Part shown: positions 1 to 5,649 of the stretch, piece by piece
Layout of the letters: each line of letters opens with the position of its first letter
How positions within the stretch are numbered: the first letter of the stretch is position 1
NCBI GenBank assembly: GCA_017481395.1
Contig: JAFUPE010000001.1
Span: forward strand, 1-17,315
DNA: 17,315 nt
Direction: 5' to 3'
From: Ruminococcus sp.
GTDB taxonomy: Bacteria; Bacillota_A; Clostridia; Oscillospirales; Acutalibacteraceae
Notes under the pieces: model-generated
The model's input: the letters and a program-made list of their open reading frames with translations, nothing else
The model's database searches: none
Told to the model about the DNA's origin: nothing
Program-made: the position numbers and the translations under genes

Positions 1-59
1 AATCGAACTCGTGTTACCGCCGTGAAAGGGCGGTGTCTTAACCTCTTGACCACCGGGCC
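1..59 (-). tRNA. tRNA-Glu (TTC), truncated at the window edge
   Basis: Read on the minus strand this begins with acceptor strand GGCCCGG, followed by a D-arm and the anticodon arm CCGCC-CTTTCAC-GGCGG, which places anticodon TTC (Glu). The T-arm starts (GTTCGATT) but the acceptor 3' half and CCA lie outside the window. It begins three bases after the end of the upstream tRNA-Met, so both are cut from one transcript driven by the promoter at 173-201. Confidence 0.93.
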
Positions 60-62
60 ATA

Positions 63-139
63 TGGTAGCGGAAATAGGACTTGAACCTACGACACTTCGG
101 GTATGAACCGAATGCTCTAGCCAACTGAGCTATTCCGCC
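63..139 (-). tRNA. tRNA-Met (CAT), elongator type
   Basis: This is a complete 77-nt cloverleaf on the minus strand: acceptor GGCGGAA pairs with TTCCGCT, the anticodon arm is TTCGG-TTCATAC-CCGAA with anticodon CAT, the T-arm contains GTTCAAGTC, and CCA is encoded (TGG on the plus strand at 63-65). The anticodon stem has A/T pairs at its top and lacks the three consecutive G:C pairs of initiator tRNA. The first acceptor pair is G:T, as I recall for the Bacillus elongator tRNA-Met. Isoleucine-2 (lysidine) identity is less likely from the overall similarity but is not excluded by the anticodon alone. Confidence 0.93.
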
Positions 140-172
140 ATGTATATAACTACCGCAAAAGTAGCATAAGTG

Positions 173-201
173 ATTATATTACATATATTCCGATTTGTCA
201 A
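173..201 (-). promoter_or_regulatory. Consensus sigma-A promoter of the tRNA operon
   Basis: On the minus strand TTGACA (196-201) and TATAAT (173-178) are both perfect matches separated by exactly 17 bp. The bases upstream of the -35 box (202-230) are almost pure A/T with A- and T-tracts, as expected of an UP element at a stable-RNA promoter. The remaining spacer, 231-300, shows no gene or clear structure. Confidence 0.9.
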
Positions 202-300
202 CACTTTTTTGAAAAATATTTTATAAAATAAAAGCTATACAGCCTAAAGGATATGCAACCGCTTAAAGCGTAAAACAAAAGCTTTGCTTCCTTTAAATCA

Positions 301-338
301 AATAAAATACAAAACGCCCTTGTAAAAACAAAGGCGTT
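301..338 (-). terminator. Intrinsic terminator of the two-component operon
   Basis: The minus strand shows arms AACGCCTTTGT and ACAAGGGCGTT (313-323 and 328-338; 11 pairs including one G:T) around a TTTT loop, then a T-rich run TTTTGTATTTTATT. It starts five bases after the kinase stop codon. Confidence 0.85.
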
Positions 339-343
339 ATATA

Positions 344-1810
344 TTATCTTGCTATATCAAGCTCAAACCAGAAGGTACTGCCCTCGCCCACTTTACTGAA
401 TACACCGAAGTGTGCACCATGTAAATCAAGGATTTCCTTCACAATAGAAAGACCTAAGCCTGTGCCCACTACCGCACGCTGGTGGTTTTTGTCGGCTCGG
501 TAGTATCGGTCCCATATATTCTTAAGCTTTTCGGGCTCTATACCCTTGCCAAAATCGGTAACCTCAATACGCACAGTATTGTCGGATATTATCTGGGTAA
601 TTCGGACCTCTTTTTTGTCTCCCGAGTAGTTAACGGCATTTGAAATAAGGTTATAAAGCACCTGCTCAATTCTCGCCTTATCAGCAAAAACCTGTGCGTC
701 ATCCTGCTTGTCGAAGGTAAAGCTGTACCCCTGATGTTGTGCAACGGGTGCAAAACGGCTTAAAATATCGGCAGTACAGGCGGTAAGCGAAAAGGTGCTT
801 TTATCAATAGGCACAGCTCCGCTTTGAAGCTTTGAAATATCCAGAAGGTCGCTTACCAAATTACTTAGTCTTGTGCTTTCGTCTACAATAGCCTGCAGGT
901 TTTCCTCGTTCATTTCTCCGGGGATATCACGCATAACCTCGGCGTAACCTTTTATCATGGTAAGGGGTGTACGCAAATCGTGAGAAACATTGGCGATAAG
1001 CTCTTTTCGAAGATTTGATGCAAGCCCTAATTCAGTAGCCGCATAGTTAAGGGTTGTGTTAAGCTCCTCAATTTCCCGATAGCCGTAGCTGTCAAAGGAC
1101 GGCGAGTAATCCTCAAGTGCCAACCGCTTAGCTTTTTCGTTTGTATCTTTAAGAGGCTTAGAAAAACGCCACGAAACCATTAGCGACATTACCGCCGACA
1201 GCACCACAAGTAAAACCGTAATAATAATAAGTATAAACCGCATGGTGGTAACTGTGCTTTCAATAGGTGTTATCGCCGAGCGAAGCATAACCATAAGCTC
1301 TTTGTCGCCGTTTTTAATAAGCCTTATACAAGTAAGGTTGGTTACTCCCTGTCGCTCTGCCTTAGGCATCGGGGGCGTATTGCCCTCGTGTTCGCCGCCC
1401 GTCACAGCCTCCTGCGAAAAAAATCCTTCGCCGCCCAAGGCCTTTGTTTCGGTGTAATAGGAATAAAGCTGATGGGGATAATAATCAAGCCCTAAGTCGC
1501 CTTGCTCACGTGATGTATACAAAAGATAAAAGGTCGTACCCGAAGATGTGTCGTAAACATCTATACGCATATCGTTTTGCTCGTGAACCTCGTTGAGAAT
1601 TGCAACAATATTTTCGTTATTAATCTGCTCGCAAATAAAATCAGCACTTTTTTCTATACCCTTTGTCCTTATAAGACGGTACATATCATCAAGAAACACC
1701 GTCTGCGTAAGCCACAAGGCACCTAATATAATAACAGAAAAGCCCAGAAAGTAGACAAGGAGCTTTTGCCTTAATCTCTTCGAGGGCTTTCTATGTTCAT
1801 TCTGCTTCAA
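344..1810 (-). CDS. Sensor histidine kinase (HAMP, HisKA, HATPase)
   Basis: Membrane sensor kinase that autophosphorylates on a histidine and passes the phosphate to the response regulator encoded just upstream. The order seen is: TM helix at about 17-36, an extracytoplasmic sensor loop of about 155 residues, a second TM at about 191-213, HAMP at about 214-265, HisKA with the phosphoacceptor in NVSHDLRTP (His277), N-box NLISNAVNYS (387-396), G1 box DFGKG (419-423) and G2 box GTGLGLS (449-455). All catalytic boxes are intact and 488 aa is normal. The start is TTG at 1810, overlapping the regulator gene by 14 nt; no in-frame ATG lies before TM1, and a purine-rich GGAGTGGGG precedes the TTG. The stimulus cannot be deduced; the sensor loop (charged, with a Pro/Gly-rich patch near 140-150) matches no sensor domain I recognise. 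Confidence 0.93.
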   Translation of the reverse strand: MKQNEHRKPSKRLRQKLLVYFLGFSVIILGALWLTQTVFLDDMYRLIRTKGIEKSADFICEQINNENIVAILNEVHEQNDMRIDVYDTSSGTTFYLLYTSREQGDLGLDYYPHQLYSYYTETKALGGEGFFSQEAVTGGEHEGNTPPMPKAERQGVTNLTCIRLIKNGDKELMVMLRSAITPIESTVTTMRFILIIITVLLVVLSAVMSLMVSWRFSKPLKDTNEKAKRLALEDYSPSFDSYGYREIEELNTTLNYAATELGLASNLRKELIANVSHDLRTPLTMIKGYAEVMRDIPGEMNEENLQAIVDESTRLSNLVSDLLDISKLQSGAVPIDKSTFSLTACTADILSRFAPVAQHQGYSFTFDKQDDAQVFADKARIEQVLYNLISNAVNYSGDKKEVRITQIISDNTVRIEVTDFGKGIEPEKLKNIWDRYYRADKNHQRAVVGTGLGLSIVKEILDLHGAHFGVFSKVGEGSTFWFELDIAR

Positions 1811-2468
1811 AACGATACCCCACTCCCCTCAAGGTAACAACGCACGTGCTGTATTCGCCCAGCGATTTTCTGAGAAGCTTTACGTGGGTATCAAGGGTAC
1901 GGTCGTCACCGAAAAAGTCATATCCCCACACCTTGCTAATAAGGGTTTCGCGAGTTAGTGCAAGGCCGCGGTTTTTCACCATATAGAAAAACAAGTCATA
2001 CTCCTTGGGGGTCATGCTAACCCTTTCGCCGTTGACAGTTACAATTCTTGCTGAAAAATCTACCACAAGTCCCTTGTAAGTGAAGACATCGCCACCATCA
2101 CGTTCGTTGGTACTTCTTTTAATAACCGCACCTACACGCATCATAAGCTCGCGGGGCGAAAAAGGCTTTACAACGTAGTCATCCACGCCAAGCTCGAATC
2201 CATGAATACGGTCGTACTCCTCGCCTCGTGCCGAAAGCATAATAATAGGAGTTTTCTTGTGCTTGCGGATTTCTTTGCAGGCAGAAAAGCCGTCAAGCTC
2301 AGGCATCATAACGTCCATTATAATGAGGTCAAAATCCTCGGAAAGAGCCATGTCGACTGCCTCTATACCGTCGGCGGATTCCTTTACCTCATAACCCTCG
2401 AAGCTGGCGTATTTTTTGATTATTTCTCTTATACCGAATTCGTCGTCCACAACTAAAATCTTGCTCAT
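1797..2468 (-). CDS. OmpR/PhoB-family response regulator
   Basis: Cytoplasmic DNA-binding partner of the overlapping kinase. The receiver domain (1-120) shows the acidic pair D8-D9, phosphoacceptor D52 in IIMDVMMPELDG, the switch serine in MLSARG (S79) and K101 in VVKPFSP. The C-terminal winged helix (about 126-223) carries MTPKEYDLF and the recognition-helix stretch RTLDTHVKLLRKSL. The ATG at 2468 was chosen because GGGAGG sits seven bases before it; a longer in-frame start at 2498 adds ten atypical residues and would fall upstream of the transcription start predicted from the promoter at 2499-2527. It is 223 aa, the usual family length. Regulator first, kinase second is typical operon order. 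Confidence 0.94.
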   Translation of the reverse strand: MSKILVVDDEFGIREIIKKYASFEGYEVKESADGIEAVDMALSEDFDLIIMDVMMPELDGFSACKEIRKHKKTPIIMLSARGEEYDRIHGFELGVDDYVVKPFSPRELMMRVGAVIKRSTNERDGGDVFTYKGLVVDFSARIVTVNGERVSMTPKEYDLFFYMVKNRGLALTRETLISKVWGYDFFGDDRTLDTHVKLLRKSLGEYSTCVVTLRGVGYRFEAE

Positions 2469-2498
2469 TTTATACCTCCCGAATTTTCGGATTCCCAT

Positions 2499-2527
2499 AC
2501 TATATAAATAATATCCTTTTGTGACAG
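2499..2527 (-). promoter_or_regulatory. Promoter of the two-component operon
   Basis: The minus strand shows CTGTCA (2522-2527) and TATAGT (2499-2504) 17 bp apart. Transcription would begin near 2492, leaving a leader of about 24 nt with the GGGAGG ribosome binding site. It separates this operon from the peptidase gene upstream, for which no convincing hairpin terminator is visible. Confidence 0.6.
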
Positions 2528-2549
2528 GTTTTTGAAAAAAGATTAAATT

Positions 2550-3389
2550 TTAGGAAAAAGTTATATATGACTTTAAAAAATCTTTTGTTTTGTCCCATAA
2601 TACGGCTTCGTCAAAGCTTTTGCACATATCCGAAAAGCTTATGTCTTCATCCTTTACAAGCTCTACACACAAGGCGGGTTTTTTAAAGCGGCAACGAAAC
2701 CAATTTTCAAAGCCGCCCGAGTAGTCTTCGGCGTACTTGGTAGGAGACATAAGCTCAAAGCCACAGCTTTTACTAAGCTTTTGGGCAAGCAAAAAGTCCC
2801 CCTTAACCTCGCCGTTACCCAAATCCCGCCAAAAAATACAGTTGCCTCTTGCGTGTAACGAAACTGCAAGGTCAAACTTTTCTTTTTCGCAAAGCCCGAT
2901 AAGAGCCTTCGTCTCAGGCTCAGAGGCGGCAATCCTACCACCTTGGCGTCTTTTGGGAACTTTTGCAAAGTAATAAGGAAAATTTGCGTTAAGGTTAATA
3001 TTGTTTGCGTTATTTTTGAAAAATCCTCTGTCGCAATCACCTTGCACGGGAAAATCCCTTAAAAGCGAAATTTCTACCGAGTCGGGATTTAACATCGGCA
3101 TAATGTAAAGACAGCTTTCACTAAGCTCCTCACTGCTATTTAAAAGCTCATACAAGCTTCGCATAATAAAGGCTGTGCTTACAAATTCACGCCCATGAGT
3201 TGCACCGATTAAAAGAAGCTTTCGTTGTCCCCTGCCGATTTTAATTAAGGGCAAAAGCCTGCCTTTGACGGAATTTCCTATAACTTTTACATTAATACTT
3301 TTCCCAAAAATATCCTTGAAGCTTATTAAATCCTCCAAAAGCTCGGCGTAGCCGTAAGGTCTTAAATAACCCTCATAAATATTACTCAA
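2550..3389 (-). CDS. M14-family zinc carboxypeptidase-like protein
   Basis: Metallopeptidase fold of the M14 family, whose members trim C-terminal residues or cleave gamma-D-Glu-diamino acid bonds in cell-wall peptides. Visible zinc ligands are H65 and E68 in GATHGREF and H179 in VSLHARG; the catalytic glutamate is probably E243 in ALCVELV; a substrate-pocket motif MLNPDSVE is at 99-106. The usual NRNFP motif reads LNANFP (133-138), so the arginine that binds the substrate carboxylate in true carboxypeptidases is absent, which favours a wall-peptide endopeptidase-like role. No signal peptide is visible, so it may act in the cytoplasm, for example in muropeptide recycling. The start is TTG at 3389 behind GGAGGG with six bases between; the nearest ATG is out of frame. 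It follows the C_GCAxxG gene by 40 bp and is probably cotranscribed with it. Confidence 0.85.
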   Translation of the reverse strand: MSNIYEGYLRPYGYAELLEDLISFKDIFGKSINVKVIGNSVKGRLLPLIKIGRGQRKLLLIGATHGREFVSTAFIMRSLYELLNSSEELSESCLYIMPMLNPDSVEISLLRDFPVQGDCDRGFFKNNANNINLNANFPYYFAKVPKRRQGGRIAASEPETKALIGLCEKEKFDLAVSLHARGNCIFWRDLGNGEVKGDFLLAQKLSKSCGFELMSPTKYAEDYSGGFENWFRCRFKKPALCVELVKDEDISFSDMCKSFDEAVLWDKTKDFLKSYITFS

Positions 3390-3429
3390 ATTTTTCCCTC
3401 CTGCAATAAACTATGCAGGAAGAAGGAAA

Positions 3430-3879
3430 TTATTTCAGCTCTGATATAATCTTTTCTGCAGCTGATGCGGCAAGGTACACCAAATCTGCACAAGGGCGTT
3501 TTTTGTAATATTCGGGAGTTCTCGCTTCGGCTTCGGCACCGTCTCCTCGGCGGCTGACACCCAGCATATCGGCACAGATTATGGTGCCTGTCTCAGATTC
3601 GAAAATCTCCACGACCTTACGGATTTCGCTATACACCCGAGTTTTTGCGTCGGGATTGTTCAAATCAAAGCTGCCCATAGCGAGGGACACCGCCAAGGTT
3701 GCACCTGTAACTGCACCGCAGGTTTCGCGGAGCCGTCCGATTCCGCCGCCAAGTCCTGCGGAAAGAGTCATGGCAACATTAATATCAAGACCATAGTCTT
3801 CGGCAAAGGCGCCGAAGGTTGCCTGTGCACAGTTGTAGCCTTTTTGAAAAAGCTCTTTTGCTCTGTCTGCTTTTGTCAT
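3430..3879 (-). CDS. C_GCAxxG_C_C family putative redox protein
   Basis: This 149-aa protein fits the C_GCAxxG_C_C family, named for its cysteine pattern and thought to be redox active or metal binding; no substrate is established. The cysteines are C17 in GYNCAQA, C54 in the signature CGAVTG (54-59), C102 and C130. A glycine-rich loop GLGGGIGRL precedes the signature. There is no signal peptide or membrane helix. The ATG at 3879 is preferred because AGGAG lies eight bases upstream; an in-frame GTG three codons earlier overlaps that site. It is probably the first gene of a two-gene unit with the M14 protein. Confidence 0.85.
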   Translation of the reverse strand: MTKADRAKELFQKGYNCAQATFGAFAEDYGLDINVAMTLSAGLGGGIGRLRETCGAVTGATLAVSLAMGSFDLNNPDAKTRVYSEIRKVVEIFESETGTIICADMLGVSRRGDGAEAEARTPEYYKKRPCADLVYLAASAAEKIISELK

Positions 3880-3906
3880 TTTAATCACTCCTACATTTTA
3901 TATTTC

Positions 3907-3912
3907 ATTATA
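3907..3912 (-). promoter_or_regulatory. Possible -10 box for the C_GCAxxG gene
   Basis: A perfect TATAAT on the minus strand lies about 28 bases before the start codon in an A/T-only stretch. The hexamer 17 bp upstream (ATGTAT) is a poor -35. The first repeat unit begins directly behind that position, at 3936, so repeat sequence forms the immediate upstream DNA of this promoter. Confidence 0.4.
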
Positions 3913-3935
3913 ATATATAATTCGCCGTTATACAT

Positions 3936-4085
3936 CCTCGGCACACAAAGACATTATGCTTTGCTCGCCTACGCTGTCTTAAAATAAGTTCACCCTCCCC
4001 AAAATCGCCTGAATGAAAATGTACTGCACTTTCATTCTTTTCGGCGATTTACGGCGTCGTGTTTCTTATTTTAAGGCTACGGCGG
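3936..4085. repeat. 150-bp structured repeat, unit 1
   Basis: The unit opens with CCTCGGCACA and the longer head GCACACAAAGACATTATGC (3941-3959), then folds into a nested hairpin. Stems are CTTAAAATAAG/CTTATTTTAAG (3978-3988 with 4065-4075, perfect 11 bp), AAATCGCC/GGCGATTT (4002-4009 with 4043-4050) and GAATGAAA/TTTCATTC (4011-4018 with 4030-4037). CGCC (3966-3969) can also pair with GGCG (4081-4084). Between the two inner stems one T (4010) faces five bases TTTTC (4038-4042). No convincing reading frame is present. It lies between the mgsA terminator and the C_GCAxxG promoter. Whether it works as RNA or as a DNA/mobile element is unknown. Confidence 0.8.
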
Positions 4086-4235
4086 CTCAGCACACAAAGA
4101 TATCATGCCTCGTCGCTTACTACTTGTCCTTCGAGTTTTCCTCGCACTCCTGAAATTTACCTATGTGCGACTGTAAAACAGTCTCACATTGTTCGGTAAA
4201 TTACAGCTCGTGCTTGAAAATCGAAGGGCAGTAAG
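4086..4235. repeat. 150-bp structured repeat, unit 2
   Basis: This is the second head-to-tail copy, starting exactly 150 bp after unit 1. Its head, GCACACAAAGATATCATGC (4090-4108), matches unit 1 at 17 of 19 positions. Stems are GCTTACT/AGTAAGC (4115-4121 with 4230-4236), CCTTCGAgTTTTC/GAAAATCGAAGG (4128-4140 with 4216-4227, one bulged G), GCAC/GTGC (4144-4147 with 4210-4213), AATTTACC/GGTAAATT (4154-4161 with 4195-4202), then ATGTG/CACAT and GACTGT/ACAGTC around an AAA loop (4163-4189, one internal mismatch). As in unit 1, one T (4162) faces a five-base bulge (TGTTC, 4190-4194). Stem sequences differ from unit 1 on both arms while pairing is kept. Confidence 0.8.
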
Positions 4236-4252
4236 CCTCGGCACATAAAATG
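4236..4252. repeat. Head of a third repeat unit, truncated
   Basis: CCTCGGCACA recurs at 4236-4245, identical to 3936-3945 and exactly 300 bp away. The similarity fades after GCACATAAAATG, where the terminator of mgsA begins. It is either the remnant of a third unit or the conserved boundary of the array. Confidence 0.6.
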
Positions 4253-4279
4253 AAAAACAGACGCAACTATGGCGTCTGT
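4253..4279 (-). terminator. Intrinsic terminator after mgsA
   Basis: Minus-strand stem ACAGACGC/GCGTCTGT (4272-4279 with 4257-4264) with a seven-base loop, followed by TTTTTCATTTT. It lies about 20 bases after the mgsA stop and closes the cell-shape cluster. Confidence 0.85.
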
Positions 4280-4299
4280 CCTTAATTTCGCTTTAAAAA

Positions 4300-4695
4300 T
4301 TATTTAAGAATATTTCTCCAATCAAGGTCGCCACGCTCAAGACCATGGATAAGCACCTCGGCTGTTGCAATATTGGTCGCAACAGGGATATTGTGCATAT
4401 CGCACTGCCTGAGAAGGTTAATATCGTTAGGCTCTGAGGGCTTGGGGGTTAACGGGTCGCGGAAAAACAGCAACATATCAATTTCATTACAAGCAATACA
4501 TGCCGCAATCTGCTGGCCGCCACCCTGAGCACCGCTAAGAAACGTTTTAATTTCCAGTCCTGTTGTCTCGGAAACCATTTTGCCTGTTGTACCTGTGGCA
4601 CAAAGATTGTGTCTGCTTAAGATTCCACAGTATGCAATGCAAAACTGTACCATAAGCTCTTTTTTCTCATCATGTGCAATAAGTGCAATATTCAT
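4300..4695 (-). CDS. mgsA: Methylglyoxal synthase homologue with altered active site
   Basis: By fold and alignment this is methylglyoxal synthase, which converts dihydroxyacetone phosphate to methylglyoxal and phosphate as a glycolytic bypass. Conserved pieces: IALIAHD (3-9), the phosphate loop ATGTTG (33-38), [11 protein letters not shown] (54-64), FFRDPL (77-82) and the tail [11 protein letters not shown]. Against my recollection of the E. coli enzyme, D20 and D91 are kept (D9, D80), but catalytic D71 is G60 (codon GGC), H98 is S87 and D101 aligns with N90. The frame is otherwise intact at 131 aa, so it is not a simple pseudogene. The ATG at 4695 was chosen over one eight codons upstream because GGAGG sits eight bases before it. 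It follows minD by 76 bp. Family assignment is firm; enzyme activity is doubtful. Confidence 0.88.
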   Translation of the reverse strand: MNIALIAHDEKKELMVQFCIAYCGILSRHNLCATGTTGKMVSETTGLEIKTFLSGAQGGGQQIAACIACNEIDMLLFFRDPLTPKPSEPNDINLLRQCDMHNIPVATNIATAEVLIHGLERGDLDWRNILK

Positions 4696-4741
4696 AATGT
4701 GTACCTCCGTTTTCCTCATTTTTGGGGAAATTGCAATTATG

Positions 4742-4759
4742 AAAATCGGATTTCTCCGA
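4742..4759 (-). terminator. Small GAAA-loop hairpin between minD and mgsA
   Basis: The minus strand reads TCGGA-GAAA-TCCGA followed by TTTTC, just downstream of the minD stop. The stem is only 5 bp and the T-run short, so it could be a weak terminator, a processing or stability hairpin, or chance. A weak partial terminator would lower mgsA expression relative to minD. Confidence 0.3.
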
Positions 4760-4771
4760 ACAATTTTTATG

Positions 4772-5524
4772 TTATTTTATACCGAGAACCTTTTTGGCAA
4801 CGGGAACGTTTTCACCCTCCAGCCTTAATGCAAGATTTTTAAAGGTTACGGCACTTTTAGGCTGAGCCTTGCCTGCTTCGCCACGCTGAGCGATAGATGC
4901 AATCTGCATATCCTCGGGCACAACGGCAATAAGCTGAGTCTGGCATGCATCAATTACGTTATCCAAATCCTTGTAAACTCCTAAAGAACGAAAACGCTTT
5001 AACGAAAAACGGTTTATAACAAGGCGGGCATCATCTTTGTTAAGCTTATTAAGCTTTAAGCGAATATTTACGGCACCGCGAACACTGGTAGGTTCGGGGT
5101 TTACAACAATTAACGCCATGTCTGCGGCAGCGGCTGCGGCGTCAAAGCCTGAGCCTGTTCCTGCAGGAGAATCGATAAGCACGTAGTCGTAGTTATCTTT
5201 AACCGAGTCTATAAGCTCTTTCATAACCGAAGGACTAACTTCGTCCTCAGCAGAGAGGGGTGCCGGCATAAGGTAAAGACCGTACATACTTTGTGCCGAA
5301 TAAATAGCCGCTTCGGTATCACAGCCGCCCTCGACCGCGTCGGAAACGTCATACACAAGCTCGTTTTCAACGCCAAGCATAAGGTCCAAGCCACGCATTC
5401 CGCTGTCACAGTCAACAAGCAGAACTCTTTTATTAAGTTTTACAAGTTGTACCGCCAAACCCACAGTAACAGTAGATTTTCCGGTACCTCCCTTGCCAGA
5501 GGCAAGGACTATAACTTTACTCAT
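4772..5524 (-). CDS. minD: MinD-like septum-site ATPase
   Basis: Deviant-Walker ATPase of the ParA/MinD group. MinD binds the membrane as an ATP dimer and positions the division inhibitor MinC. The P-loop is [10 protein letters not shown] (9-18) with signature lysine K11; [16 protein letters not shown] (39-54) matches the MinD-specific region, and switch II is DSPAGTG (118-124). The C-terminus ([11 protein letters not shown]) is short and basic/hydrophobic, plausible as the membrane-targeting helix but less obvious than in E. coli. The ATG at 5524 is favoured, with AGAGG nine bases before it; an in-frame GTG two codons earlier is too close to that site. It lies downstream of the PBP2 gene with its own promoter in the spacer. 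No minC or minE is in the window, which is unusual for this cluster. Confidence 0.88.
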   Translation of the reverse strand: MSKVIVLASGKGGTGKSTVTVGLAVQLVKLNKRVLLVDCDSGMRGLDLMLGVENELVYDVSDAVEGGCDTEAAIYSAQSMYGLYLMPAPLSAEDEVSPSVMKELIDSVKDNYDYVLIDSPAGTGSGFDAAAAAADMALIVVNPEPTSVRGAVNIRLKLNKLNKDDARLVINRFSLKRFRSLGVYKDLDNVIDACQTQLIAVVPEDMQIASIAQRGEAGKAQPKSAVTFKNLALRLEGENVPVAKKVLGIK

Positions 5525-5543
5525 AAACACATACCTCTTTTAC

Positions 5544-5572
5544 ATTTTACCACAAGTTTTTTTACTCCACAA
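5544..5572 (-). promoter_or_regulatory. Probable promoter of minD
   Basis: The minus strand has TTGTGG (5567-5572) and TAAAAT (5544-5549) with a 17-bp spacer, about 20 bases before the minD start. It lies in a 125-bp T-rich gap after the PBP2 gene, which has poly-T runs but no clear hairpin terminator. minD and mgsA could thus be expressed apart from mreCD-PBP2. Confidence 0.55.
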
Positions 5573-5649
5573 TAAGCTTGCTTGTAAAAAATAGGGGTTA
5601 ATCTTTGTATAAAACTTATAAAAAACAGGAAAAAAACGCAAATTTTGAC

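Noticed and set aside
200..300. Small RNA or attenuator in the kinase-tRNA spacer
   Set aside because: Only a short CGCTT/AAGCG palindrome and A/T-rich tracts are visible; the part near 202-230 is adequately explained as an UP element.
344..2468. Specific naming of the two-component system (for example VanRS or PhoPR)
   Set aside because: The kinase sensor loop matches no domain I recognise and the neighbouring genes do not indicate a regulon, so only the family is given.
3936..4252. CRISPR array
   Set aside because: The recurring head is about 20 bp at 150-bp intervals, the intervening DNA is itself self-complementary and similar between units, and no cas genes are present.
3936..4252. Degraded protein gene in the 3880-4299 gap
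   Set aside because: No sustained frame with a ribosome binding site is visible on either strand, and the sequence is better explained by paired hairpin arms.
4772..5524. ParA/Soj-type chromosome partition or flagellar FlhG ATPase
   Set aside because: The region [15 protein letters not shown] and the position after mreBCD-PBP2 fit MinD better; no parB, parS or flagellar gene is nearby. A non-canonical partner remains possible.
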